From Veillonellaceae bacterium SB90 (GTDB lineage Bacteria; Bacillota; Negativicutes; Selenomonadales; Selenomonadaceae), in assembly GCA_902364065.1 (NCBI GenBank), contig CABJCJ010000025.1, positions 1 through 40,989 on the forward strand: 40,989 nt of DNA. The letters are read 5' to 3'. The notes beneath the pieces were generated by a model. That model ran no database searches. It saw nothing but the letters and a program-made list of their open reading frames with translations, and was not told where the DNA came from. Positions 1-8,500 of this stretch are shown in pieces. The translations under genes were made by a program, and so were the position numbers. Within the stretch, counting starts at the first letter, position 1; every line of letters starts with the position of its first letter.

Positions 1-34
1 CTTATCTTATGAGGGATTCAGGTGTGCGAAGTTT
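1..34. repeat. Left copy of 34-bp inverted repeat flanking the defence island
   Basis: This stretch matches the reverse complement of 13915-13948 at 31 of 34 positions. The core AGGTGTGCGAAGTTT is identical in both copies, and a further four bases (agta) match if one gap is allowed. It lies just outside the stop codon of the res remnant at 40-42. The repeat may extend left of base 1, which cannot be seen. It could be a transposon or integrative-element end, or an inversion site; the sequence alone does not decide. Confidence 0.8.
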
Positions 35-39
35 GAGTA

Positions 40-312
40 TCATAATACATCAGACAGAGGTTTCCATTCCTCATCTGACATATCGCTGACGAACTCTGTA
101 TTGTTGATGTAAAGTTCATTGTCCTTATCCCGAACGAAGCCCCACTTTAAATCATGCTTTTCAGCATATCGCTTGAACGCCTGGAACTTGTTGGCAATCT
201 GCTTATCAATGTTCTTGTCTACGCCGTGGCTCTCGCCGCCTTTCGTCTCGATAATCCAAACTTCCCCATTTTTCTTTTTGACACACCCCATCACCGCTGG
301 CAGATTATACAC
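40..312 (-). pseudogene. C-terminal remnant of a type III restriction enzyme (Res)
   Basis: About 90 codons remain. They include EVWIIETKGG, which fits the E-x-K half of the PD-(D/E)XK nuclease site that sits near the C-terminus of type III Res subunits. They finish with KWGFVRDKDNELYI and a closing DEEWKPLSDVL, the usual end of that family from memory. The helicase portion, normally several hundred residues, is absent. Upstream in this frame there is a stop codon, then the CGAAGTTTGAGT motif and an IS21-like end. The GTG at 310-312 is probably only the first in-frame start of a broken gene. Together with the mod-like start at 13987-14067 it marks the two ends of a former mod-res operon. A stand-alone small nuclease is possible but less likely. 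Confidence 0.65.
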
Positions 313-330
313 CGGGTGATTTAGCGCTTA

Positions 331-342
331 CGAAGTTTGAGT
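331..342 (+). repeat. Copy of the CGAAGTTTGAGT motif
   Basis: Twelve bases identical to 28-39, and continuing into a similar TCATGATT (TATCATAAT at the left edge). It lies exactly between the res remnant and the IS21-like end, so it may mark a recombination junction. Further copies are at 28-39, inside 13915-13948 (shorter match) and at 40951-40964 on the other strand. Confidence 0.6.
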
Positions 343-404
343 TCATGATTACAGTGGCTCAATTTTTGGCAAGCACGTGGCTCACTTTTTCGTTGGCATT
401 CACA
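343..404 (-). mobile_element. Solo end of an IS21-family-like element
   Basis: Read on the minus strand from 404, the sequence begins TGTGAATGCCAACGAAAAAG and then GTGAGCCAC. After 26 bases a second copy of the unit follows (AAAAATTGAGCCAC). IS21-family ends characteristically start with TG and carry several subterminal repeats of this type. No istA or istB gene follows; the body is missing and the sequence runs into the res remnant. The tip lies two bases beyond the desulfurase stop codon, so the insertion or a later deletion trimmed the island here. The family assignment is from memory of IS21 ends. Confidence 0.5.
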
Positions 405-406
405 CT

Positions 407-1522
407 TTAACCTAGAATGTTCTTAATTTCTTTAGCAATTCTCACAGCCTCTTCTTCTTTATTATTTGCCCCAAATGAAATACGGATTGTCCCTTCCGCA
501 TACTCTTTTGGTATGTGTATTGCTCTGATAACATGAGAGACTTGCGAATCTACAGAATCACATGCTGAACCGGTAGAGATAAAAATACCTTTTAAATCAA
601 GCCGATGAAGCAACATCTCTCCATCAGCTCCGCGAAATGAAAGATTCACATTACCAGGAAGATGATTGCTCGAACCATTGCGAATAAAATCAAGTCCCAG
701 TTCCTGAAGTGCGCGAATAAGAGTATCCTCAAGGATTGTTAAATGCTCCCGTGCATCAGCTAATCTTTCTACATTCATTTTTAGTGCAGCGGCCATTCCT
801 ACAATGGCTGCGATATTTTCTGTTCCCGCCCTCATGCCTTTTTCCTGTGCTCCACCATTCATAAATGGATGGATTTTTACACCTTTCTTCATATATAAAA
901 ATCCAATTCCTTTAGGCCCATTAAATTTATGTGATGAAGAAGACAACAAGTCCACTCCCAGAGCATGAACATCGATAGAAACATGCCCTACTCCCTGTAC
1001 CGCGTCAGTATGGAAGATTGCACCGGCCTTATGAGCTATAGAAGAAAGCTCCTTTATTGGCTCAATCGTCCCGATTTCATTATTTCCATACATTATAGAA
1101 ACAAGTCCGGTTTTTTTAGAAATATTCTTCTCCAAATCAAATGGCTGAACAATTCCTTTTCTGTCAACCGGAAGATATTCAACTGGTATACCGAGCAAAG
1201 AAACAGTCTCGCATGAATTCAAAATTGCATGATGTTCTATGGAGGAAGTTATAATCTCATTTTTGTCTTTATTGAAAAACAACGTTGATTTTATTACCTG
1301 GTTATCACTTTCCGTACCACCCGAAGTGAAATAAATCTCTTCTGGCAAAGCATTTATACACGAAGCTATTATCTCACGAGCCTCTTTTAACGCTCTTTTC
1401 GTTAATCTAGCAAATGAATATGGTTGAGATGCATTGGCATACTCGTCACGGAGATAAGGCTCCATAGCTTCATAGCTTTGACGACATAATTCAGTTGTCG
1501 CAGCATTATCTGCATATATCAT
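407..1522 (-). CDS. Cysteine desulfurase, IscS/NifS/DndA type
   Basis: PLP enzyme of 371 residues that converts cysteine to alanine and holds the sulfur as a persulfide for transfer. Visible are the N-terminal YADNAATT, the EHHAI histidine (H98), HTDAVQ (H171, D173), the PLP lysine in SSSSHKF (K199), RAGTEN, and the catalytic loop STGSACDS with C321. The length is close to IscS. The start is the ATG at 1520-1522, nine bases after AAGGAG; the upstream in-frame start would lie inside the zinc-ribbon gene. It is the last gene of the operon, with its RBS overlapping the stop of the preceding gene. The context with a PAPS-reductase-type protein fits a DndA-like sulfur donor for DNA phosphorothioation. 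A housekeeping role in Fe-S assembly is possible but unlikely given the position; it could also build the Fe-S clusters of BrxP. Confidence 0.9.
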   Translation of the reverse strand: MIYADNAATTELCRQSYEAMEPYLRDEYANASQPYSFARLTKRALKEAREIIASCINALPEEIYFTSGGTESDNQVIKSTLFFNKDKNEIITSSIEHHAILNSCETVSLLGIPVEYLPVDRKGIVQPFDLEKNISKKTGLVSIMYGNNEIGTIEPIKELSSIAHKAGAIFHTDAVQGVGHVSIDVHALGVDLLSSSSHKFNGPKGIGFLYMKKGVKIHPFMNGGAQEKGMRAGTENIAAIVGMAAALKMNVERLADAREHLTILEDTLIRALQELGLDFIRNGSSNHLPGNVNLSFRGADGEMLLHRLDLKGIFISTGSACDSVDSQVSHVIRAIHIPKEYAEGTIRISFGANNKEEEAVRIAKEIKNILG

Positions 1523-1535
1523 TACCCTCATCTCC

Positions 1536-1736
1536 TTATTCAAAAAGCGTACAGCCCTCATCCTTGAATTCCTCGATTTTGTCTTTCAAATCATCTACAG
1601 TACAGCCAAGATAATCCGCCAGACAATCCATGCAATAATAATTCGAGATGTTTTTGCCGAGCAATTTTTTGTTAAGACCTATCGTGTTTTTATCTAAATC
1701 TTTTTTTCCACAGCTTATGCAATCAATTTTCTTCAT
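1536..1736 (-). CDS. Small zinc-ribbon protein of the BREX-like operon
   Basis: Sixty-six residues starting MKKIDCISCGKKDL. A CxxC near the N-terminus (CISC) and a second about 25 residues later (CMDC) form a probable zinc ribbon. The rest is an acidic helix (DDLKDKIEEFKDEG). The ATG at 1734-1736 is chosen because AAAGGAG lies seven bases upstream; the TTG two codons earlier has no good site. The gene overlaps the end of the BrxL-like gene by 14 bases, and its stop codon touches the RBS of the desulfurase, so translation is probably coupled to both. Function is unknown. Being wedged between an AAA+ ATPase and a sulfur donor suggests an adaptor, regulator or sulfur-relay partner. It is not part of the published BREX type 4 core as I know it. 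Confidence 0.75.
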   Translation of the reverse strand: MKKIDCISCGKKDLDKNTIGLNKKLLGKNISNYYCMDCLADYLGCTVDDLKDKIEEFKDEGCTLFE

Positions 1737-3189
1737 CCGCAAGCTCCTTTAAGGTAAATTTCGGCATCTGTTTAGCTGGTTTCTGATATTCGTCTGGATC
1801 GAGAATTGCAAGTTGCTTTTGAATAATGCTTCTCATCTTTATTGCCGGTCTGAGACAATACTGCATGAACAAATGGCGATCCACATCTTTTACAGTCTTT
1901 ACATTTGGGAATAGCAGCTTCAAATATGCAGTCGTCAGTCTTTTCACGGCCTCGACATGACGTTCATAGGCTCCATCCGAAACTTGTACCAAATTGTCTA
2001 CAATAGCTCTATAACTGATATCGTCCCGAAGTAAATGCAAAATTGAGCAGAAATATTCCGTATTTAACGCCCATCCGGAAATTTTCAATTCTGGTTTCAT
2101 AGGGGGAATATCCCACCCCTTGATAAAGCCATGCATACGGTCAACAAGTGCACTTTCTTTAAATAAAGAGGGCAGCTCCGTGAACATGCTCTTATATTCA
2201 TCCATATTGCTCTGTTCAATATTTCCAAGAAATACAACTCCTGCATCAGAGGTTACCGTAAAGCCATCAACATTGCACTTTCCGCTTTCCATATATCCCT
2301 GGAATATAGACTGCATCTGACTTATATCTGTAAACTGGACTTTCTTTACTTCATCTATGGCGACATAATCATGACCCACTATAAATCCCGGCGTTCTTCG
2401 TGCTTTGTCGTAAAACATCTTTGGCCTTGATACAGTACCGCCGTCAACAAGCAGGCCATACTTGCTGATATTTCCAAAGACATAGGATTTCCCGGTTCCT
2501 TTTGGTGCAAGTTCTATGATGTTTAAATTCTTTTCCACAAAAGGAAGCAGCCTTTGGAGCATTGACAGTTTTTCGTGTTCATCCTCATAGCCATTGAAAT
2601 TGTAGTCCATAGCTCCCAGAAGAATATCAATCCATTCTCCAATAGAGAAATCAGTCCTTACCTCCTTATAAAAATCAAGGTAGATATCGTATGGTGTAAA
2701 ACTTTTGAAATCCGTCAACTTGATTTTTCCGGGTATTTTAGGGCGTGCGCTGTCGTCAGGCGGGCGATATCCAAGTTCAACAATTCCCCAGATTTCATTA
2801 CTTTTGACAAGTTCATCCTTTACATTATCCCAGACAGCGTCTTCAATCACAGTTTCTTTATTAGAGAGACCGTAGTCTGGCAATGCAAAAGAAACCGTCC
2901 CAGTCTTGATATCAATATCGACATCAATTTTCGTTAGAATCTTTACTCGTTCATATTCCTTGCTGATTCGATTTTTTATACTAAGCCAGTCCTCTTTTCG
3001 AGGCATGTATGTATTTACAAAATCGAGCAGCTCCTCAACATCAAACTTTCCTTCATCATCTTCAAACTGGTGCAAAACCCAGTCCCGGAGAAACGAAGGA
3101 AGCTTCAAGGTTTTCAAGAAGCTCATTTCGCTCAAATCTTTATAGACGACCATTCCATCGTCAAAACATTCTCTGAGTTTTTCACTCAC
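1723..3189 (-). CDS. brxL: BrxL-like AAA+ ATPase, short form
   Basis: A protein of 488 residues related to BrxL, the Lon-like ATPase of BREX type 1 and 4. Seen: a helical N-terminal half, then the Walker A motif APKGTGKS (about 228-235), Walker B DYVAIDE (274-280), a conserved FLGNIE stretch, and ESALVDRMHGFIKGW, which carries the arginine-finger region. The C-terminal section ends YCLRPAIKMRSIIQKQL plus a short tail. Type 1 BrxL proteins are near 680 residues with a Lon-protease-like C-terminal domain; that domain is absent here. The start is a GTG at 3189 with AAGGAGG nine bases upstream, two nucleotides inside a 14-base gap after pglZ. BrxL forms DNA-binding ring assemblies in studied systems and is needed for phage exclusion but not for modification; the role here is inferred. 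Confidence 0.85.
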   Translation of the reverse strand: MSEKLRECFDDGMVVYKDLSEMSFLKTLKLPSFLRDWVLHQFEDDEGKFDVEELLDFVNTYMPRKEDWLSIKNRISKEYERVKILTKIDVDIDIKTGTVSFALPDYGLSNKETVIEDAVWDNVKDELVKSNEIWGIVELGYRPPDDSARPKIPGKIKLTDFKSFTPYDIYLDFYKEVRTDFSIGEWIDILLGAMDYNFNGYEDEHEKLSMLQRLLPFVEKNLNIIELAPKGTGKSYVFGNISKYGLLVDGGTVSRPKMFYDKARRTPGFIVGHDYVAIDEVKKVQFTDISQMQSIFQGYMESGKCNVDGFTVTSDAGVVFLGNIEQSNMDEYKSMFTELPSLFKESALVDRMHGFIKGWDIPPMKPELKISGWALNTEYFCSILHLLRDDISYRAIVDNLVQVSDGAYERHVEAVKRLTTAYLKLLFPNVKTVKDVDRHLFMQYCLRPAIKMRSIIQKQLAILDPDEYQKPAKQMPKFTLKELADEEN

Positions 3190-3203
3190 TTAAGCCTACC
3201 TCC

Positions 3204-5516
3204 TTACAAAAGCTTTTTCTCGCCGAAATCGGTGTTGTCCGCAGTAAATTCCAGCCCGCTTTTCAAAAGATTATTGTCATAGAAAACATCCACAGTATAC
3301 TTTCCAGCTTTACGCAACTCTGGTAAAGCTATTGTGAATGTTTGCCCGTCAGCCGATTTGCCTTCATATTCACCATTTAGACCGGAAACACGAATGCTGA
3401 GGTTATCCAGCTTTGTTTTTGAGAATATATGCAAAACAGCATCTTTTTTCCGCCTGCTGAACTTTACATTCTTATACTTGTCAGGTATCAAAATCTCAAT
3501 CTCGTCTGGTGCGTAAACTATCTCAATAATCGGAACTACAACCTCTTCAAGAGTAGCTCCACCATGAACCTCTATATTCGCTTTACGACCGCCCTTGAAC
3601 CTGTCATAATTGGCGAGAACCCAGTAACCGTTTTCTTCCGTCGCACATGAAGGAATTTCATCGATTTCGCTAACAGGACAGCATCTTCCGGAATGTTCTG
3701 CATTTGATTCCGATTCCCATTGATTTTCCTGTTTCGCAAGAACACAGAGTCTGCTTGCCCCATGATCCGCTATCATAACCACACGCTTATATGTTCCGTT
3801 TCTCAGATAGGTTGCTATCTTTTCGATCGTTTCACTGATTATTTCAAACTCTCTTGAAATATATGTAGGGATCTCATTGTTTGTGAAATCGAATTCTTCC
3901 ACGCCATGATGCTTCAAATCATCAAGACTCTTTATACCTTTTTTGTCCGGAACGGCAACCGCGCCTCCCTCTGTAAGCACATCAACAAATTCTTTGTTAA
4001 GCGATGTTATTGATGGAAGCTCACAATGGCATATGGTGGTGTAGGCCATAAGTTTCTGCTTTTTGCATTGATCCATTATGAAGCTGAGGTACTCGACACC
4101 CATCGCATCCATAAAATATAAAGCTGTTCCTTTCTTCTCGATTGTGTCGAGTTTTTCACTCCGGGCTGGTAAATATAGATTAAACTCCCGTTTCTCAGCC
4201 TGATCATTTACCCTTTCCAGAAAATCAGGAAAAATCCTGTTGACCACTTTCTGATATTTGTATTCCTGGAAATACGCATCTAAGTTCAAAGACGGTTCAT
4301 TGAACCTATACGGTTTCAAATATGAATACAAATCGGGATAAATATGGCTGAGCGCTTCTACTACTTTTTTCCGCCCGATTTCTTCAGAATATGCTGCAAG
4401 CTCTTCAAAAATCAAGTTCTTTTCCCGCGGTGACGCATCTGTTAAATAATACAGAGCATCTGCGCCTTTGCTTTTAACCATAGCGCAGTAATCGACCACC
4501 TCAGAATCTTGATTCCCTAACGCGCGAATAATGCCTTTTCTTTCATCATAATGTTTCCAGAACTCCTTATCATTATGCGAAATTTGAAGAATACTCCTGA
4601 ACACACTTCTGATAAAAAGGGAACTGTTTTCCGCGTTCTTAACGGCAACAGATAAGCACCAGCTGTTTTGCGCTCCGTAAAGTTTAAGTGCTATAAAATA
4701 AAGCCACTTCTTTTTGCTATCAAAAGACAACCAGCTTCCAATGGAATTCTCGAGATTCGTGGTTGTCCCAAAGACAGCCATGACATAATTTCCCCATGAG
4801 CCGTAAGTCGAGATTTCAGAAAGCGCAAACTTCCAGTTTTCTTCTGCCCCGTATGCTTCCTTTAATCGAGTTGTAAAAATGTCTATATCGCATAATGCTT
4901 CATATGAATTGTTTTGCTCTTTTATAGGATACAGCGAGTGTGGGTAGGAACTTTTCTGCTTTTTGGTACGGATAAAAAACTTTGGAGTCGAACCTTTCTC
5001 CACGTATGCAGCGACATCTTGAACTCCCTCTATAACTGTTCCTTTTGCAGGAAACGGCAAATTGGGAGCAGTGAAAACAAGATTGGGCAATGGCACTATT
5101 GGACTTTCTATCAGGTACACAAATTGCGAATAGCGCGGATCACTTTTCGTCAGATATTTCTCACATTGGTAGCATAGAACAACCACATGCATATCAGGTT
5201 TGGACATTCCAAGCATGCGATTAATAAAATCCTGCAATTTTTCTTCGCCAAGAAGTCGGTAATAACTTGTAAATCCCGTAAGGAAAACCGGAGAAGACGC
5301 TTCCTGAAGGAAGCTATAAAAAGCGTCTTCTGAAAGGCTTTCATCAGGCTTGGAAAAGTCTGAGACGGATTTAAAAATGTAATTACCCACAGAAAAAGTT
5401 TGTCGGATTGAATTCAAATCATCCGGATTATTCACATTCACAAGACGTGGATGTGAGTCGTTTCGACGCAGATATTTATCAATTCTTTTTATTGCGTCCT
5501 CCTTCTTTAGACTCAT
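3204..5516 (-). CDS. pglZ: PglZ-domain protein (alkaline-phosphatase superfamily)
   Basis: A protein of 770 residues. The C-terminal half holds the PglZ fold: ALYFMDAMGVEYL with the first metal aspartate (D470), RVVMIADHGASRL (D584, H585) and VHGGATLEEVVVPI with H651. These are the metal-site segments of the alkaline phosphatase superfamily. The N-terminal ~400 residues are a helical region without a recognised motif, and the last ~90 residues look like a small beta domain. PglZ is the signature protein of all BREX types; its molecular reaction is not settled. AAGGAGG lies seven bases before the ATG, and the gap from the upstream ATPase gene is 12 bases. The cysteine-rich HCEL and RCCP segments around residues 498 and 612 may bind metal, but this is only a guess. 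Confidence 0.92.
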   Translation of the reverse strand: MSLKKEDAIKRIDKYLRRNDSHPRLVNVNNPDDLNSIRQTFSVGNYIFKSVSDFSKPDESLSEDAFYSFLQEASSPVFLTGFTSYYRLLGEEKLQDFINRMLGMSKPDMHVVVLCYQCEKYLTKSDPRYSQFVYLIESPIVPLPNLVFTAPNLPFPAKGTVIEGVQDVAAYVEKGSTPKFFIRTKKQKSSYPHSLYPIKEQNNSYEALCDIDIFTTRLKEAYGAEENWKFALSEISTYGSWGNYVMAVFGTTTNLENSIGSWLSFDSKKKWLYFIALKLYGAQNSWCLSVAVKNAENSSLFIRSVFRSILQISHNDKEFWKHYDERKGIIRALGNQDSEVVDYCAMVKSKGADALYYLTDASPREKNLIFEELAAYSEEIGRKKVVEALSHIYPDLYSYLKPYRFNEPSLNLDAYFQEYKYQKVVNRIFPDFLERVNDQAEKREFNLYLPARSEKLDTIEKKGTALYFMDAMGVEYLSFIMDQCKKQKLMAYTTICHCELPSITSLNKEFVDVLTEGGAVAVPDKKGIKSLDDLKHHGVEEFDFTNNEIPTYISREFEIISETIEKIATYLRNGTYKRVVMIADHGASRLCVLAKQENQWESESNAEHSGRCCPVSEIDEIPSCATEENGYWVLANYDRFKGGRKANIEVHGGATLEEVVVPIIEIVYAPDEIEILIPDKYKNVKFSRRKKDAVLHIFSKTKLDNLSIRVSGLNGEYEGKSADGQTFTIALPELRKAGKYTVDVFYDNNLLKSGLEFTADNTDFGEKKLL

Positions 5517-5528
5517 ATCAGCGCCTCC

Positions 5529-8500
5529 TTACTTTCCCTTTATAATTTCCATGCCGACAACCATATTGTCCTTAATAAGCCGCTTAAGGTACTCTTTTAC
5601 CTCAGCCACATCCATGTCCTCGATTTTCTTCAGTGCCTTGTCGCAGCCTGTAGCATTGTACTTAAATTCGGCCATTTCCTTCAGTTCATTATCTACCTGT
5701 AAGGAAGCGTACCAATCATAAGGTTCCGCACCGACCGTTCCCATCAAATGATCACGTACTTCGTCAAGATCTGTAAGCATGACATTGTAAGATTTAATGA
5801 TTTTCTCACGGAACGCTTTATCCCGTTCTTCCTGGCTGGAGAGCTCATCAAAGAAATCGGCTCTTTCAAGGTACTCAATTGCCTTGTCGATTGACGTTGC
5901 ATCCGGCTGCCTGCTGTTTAAAGTTCTGAAAGCAGATCTTGCTTTCGTTAGCTCATCATCCGAAATCATGCATAGAATGGGAGTTTTATATCTTTTTGAC
6001 CATTGTCTTGGAGTATCGGTACCCGTTTTTTCGCGCCACATCTCCTTTAGCTTCGTTGCACTCTGTTCACTTATGTATTTGTCTACTGCAATCTGAACTA
6101 CGTTCTGATAATCAGGCTTTTCAGACGTAAACAGGTTATTAGGAAGCAATTTATAAATTTCACGTACTTCTTCATCACTAAACCGACCAACAATAAAAGC
6201 ACATGCTTTACGAAACAAAGGTGCCTGGTCGTTATAAAAGCGATTGAATGCTGCTCCATTCGCGCTGATCTGTTCAAGGAACTTCTCTCTTCTGGAATCC
6301 AGCAAAACACCTGATTTCTTGATGTCATAGAGCATTTCCATGAGTTCAGCCAAGTCTTCCCAATAATTCTTTGCGTAAAGGTAAGAAATCTTGATCATGC
6401 TGCACTTATCAATCCACTCCCTGATGGTGGCATCAAAGGAAAAGTTTTTAGGCAGCACTTTATTGCTTTCTACAACAATCCTGTATTCCAAAATCACCTC
6501 ATTAATTTTCTGGTTTGCGGTATCAACATTCCATACCCAGTTTGCAGCATCTGCATCGAACTTCTTCTTCAAACGGTTGATAAACTGACCGTCATCGCCC
6601 ACTTCATTTGCAAGCTGTAGAAGAATACCATCTTCGTATTGATTCAGGTAAGCTTTCATTCCGTCGGTGCATTTGTCTTTTGTGACCAGTGCAGCGAGGT
6701 CTTCAACTACGTTCTGATCACCCAGACAAAGTTTGCCTATGTCGATCGCAATATCGCTATCTGTCTTGGAAGTGCCAAAATTATTGTTGTTGGCAATGCC
6801 ACTGTAATAATCAATGAGTTTGGAAACCGTCTCTGCGCTGGACTTCAGACTCAAATCAGCGAGTACATACTTGAGAACCCAAATGGGAAAGGACAAGCCC
6901 TTCATTTTCTGCCGGATACGTTCTCTCGTCTGTTCCACGGTGTTGCAAAGGTGAATCGGTATATCAAAAATCTTTGATGACGCTTCATTAAAAGCCTTCT
7001 CTTCCGCAGTCGTAGTTACAATATATTTATCCTTATAACGGGAAATCGGAGTTTGCTGATTCTTTATTATCTCAGACACCATATCCTTAAGTTTTGCTAC
7101 TGTAAGAACGTCTGTATTGATGCCGTCGCTATAGTTGAACGTTCCATCTGTATACTCTTTGAGAACGAAGCCCATTACGAAAGCAGTTAGATTACAAGGC
7201 ATGAAGCCATATTTTCCGTTTTTATCCTGCAGAAAATCATAAATCCTCGCGATAGAAATTCTGTCGCTGGACGCAAAAGCAGTTTGTACAATCTCATCCA
7301 CATCGAGCTTGATTTTGGAAATAGGAAGATGGGGAGACGATATCCAGTATTTCGGGACATTCCATGCTTCCTTACCGATATAGTTCTCCAGTTTCGTCTG
7401 TTTATTTCCAGAACGGAACTGTCCTGATGTTTTTTGCTCGGCACCGCACTGAACACCCAATGCCAGTGATGTGGATTGCCACATTGTGTCATTGACAGAC
7501 CCATGTGTTTCAAGACCATCTCTGTAATGTTTCCGATCTATAGCAAAAAGGTATTCATAAAGTTCCTCAAGCGTGGCGGCACGTTCTCCATCCGGCTTGT
7601 CATCTGAGAAAACGACAAATTCACCAGACTCAACCTTGCTGCGCCATTTTTTCAGAATCTCCTTTGCGTTAGCATCATACTGATTTGCAAGACCACGATC
7701 CTGTTTTATATTCACGACAGAATTTGCCATGGCGTCTGCATATTGCTCCAGCATATCGCTGCCAAGCGGAGTCTTTGATGCGTCAATAAAGACGATATGA
7801 TAACTTCCATCCGCGACAGCTTCCTTAATTGCCTTGCCAATTTGAATGCTTTCAGCGTCATCTCTGGCAAAAGCGGCAACCGCCATGATTTTATTCCCAA
7901 GAGAGTCTTCTTTTGCGCGCAGCTCATTTATTGTTGATTTAAAGTTCCCAGAGGAAACGCATCTCATCTCGTAGCGCAGACGAAGAGCTCCTGTCAGAGC
8001 GATGGCAGATTGCATATCCGCTTCCTGTAAAAGTACGGTCGTGGACTTCTTCTTTTGTTCTTCCTTCTGTTTATCAATTTCGACAACGTTTCCTGAGTTG
8101 ATCAGGGCAGAGTACTGCGTCTTGCCTCCCAGCATAGGTTTCTTGAAAAGAATATCCGGAACCATACTGTTGGCAATTCGAACGGGTTCATCATTTTCGA
8201 GATCGGAGCCCTCAAAAGCGTTATTCAAGTTTCGCTCATTGGGTATAAAGAGTTCTACCGAATCACCGGTGCGCTGGGAAATTGCCTGCAGGAGAAGAAC
8301 CGTTTTCAAAACGCGCTTTCTTTCGGAGTCAAGGTTTTTGCTCTCGGCAAATGAATAGCAGTCAAGAATAGCCCTGATGTCAGGAGAGAGGTATTCTTTG
8401 CCTTTCTCATAAAAGAAATCCCAGAGCATATCTATCGTCAAAAGAGGATTCGCATCGTATGGACCGCAGTTGTTTATAAACCACTGGAATCCTTTGATTT

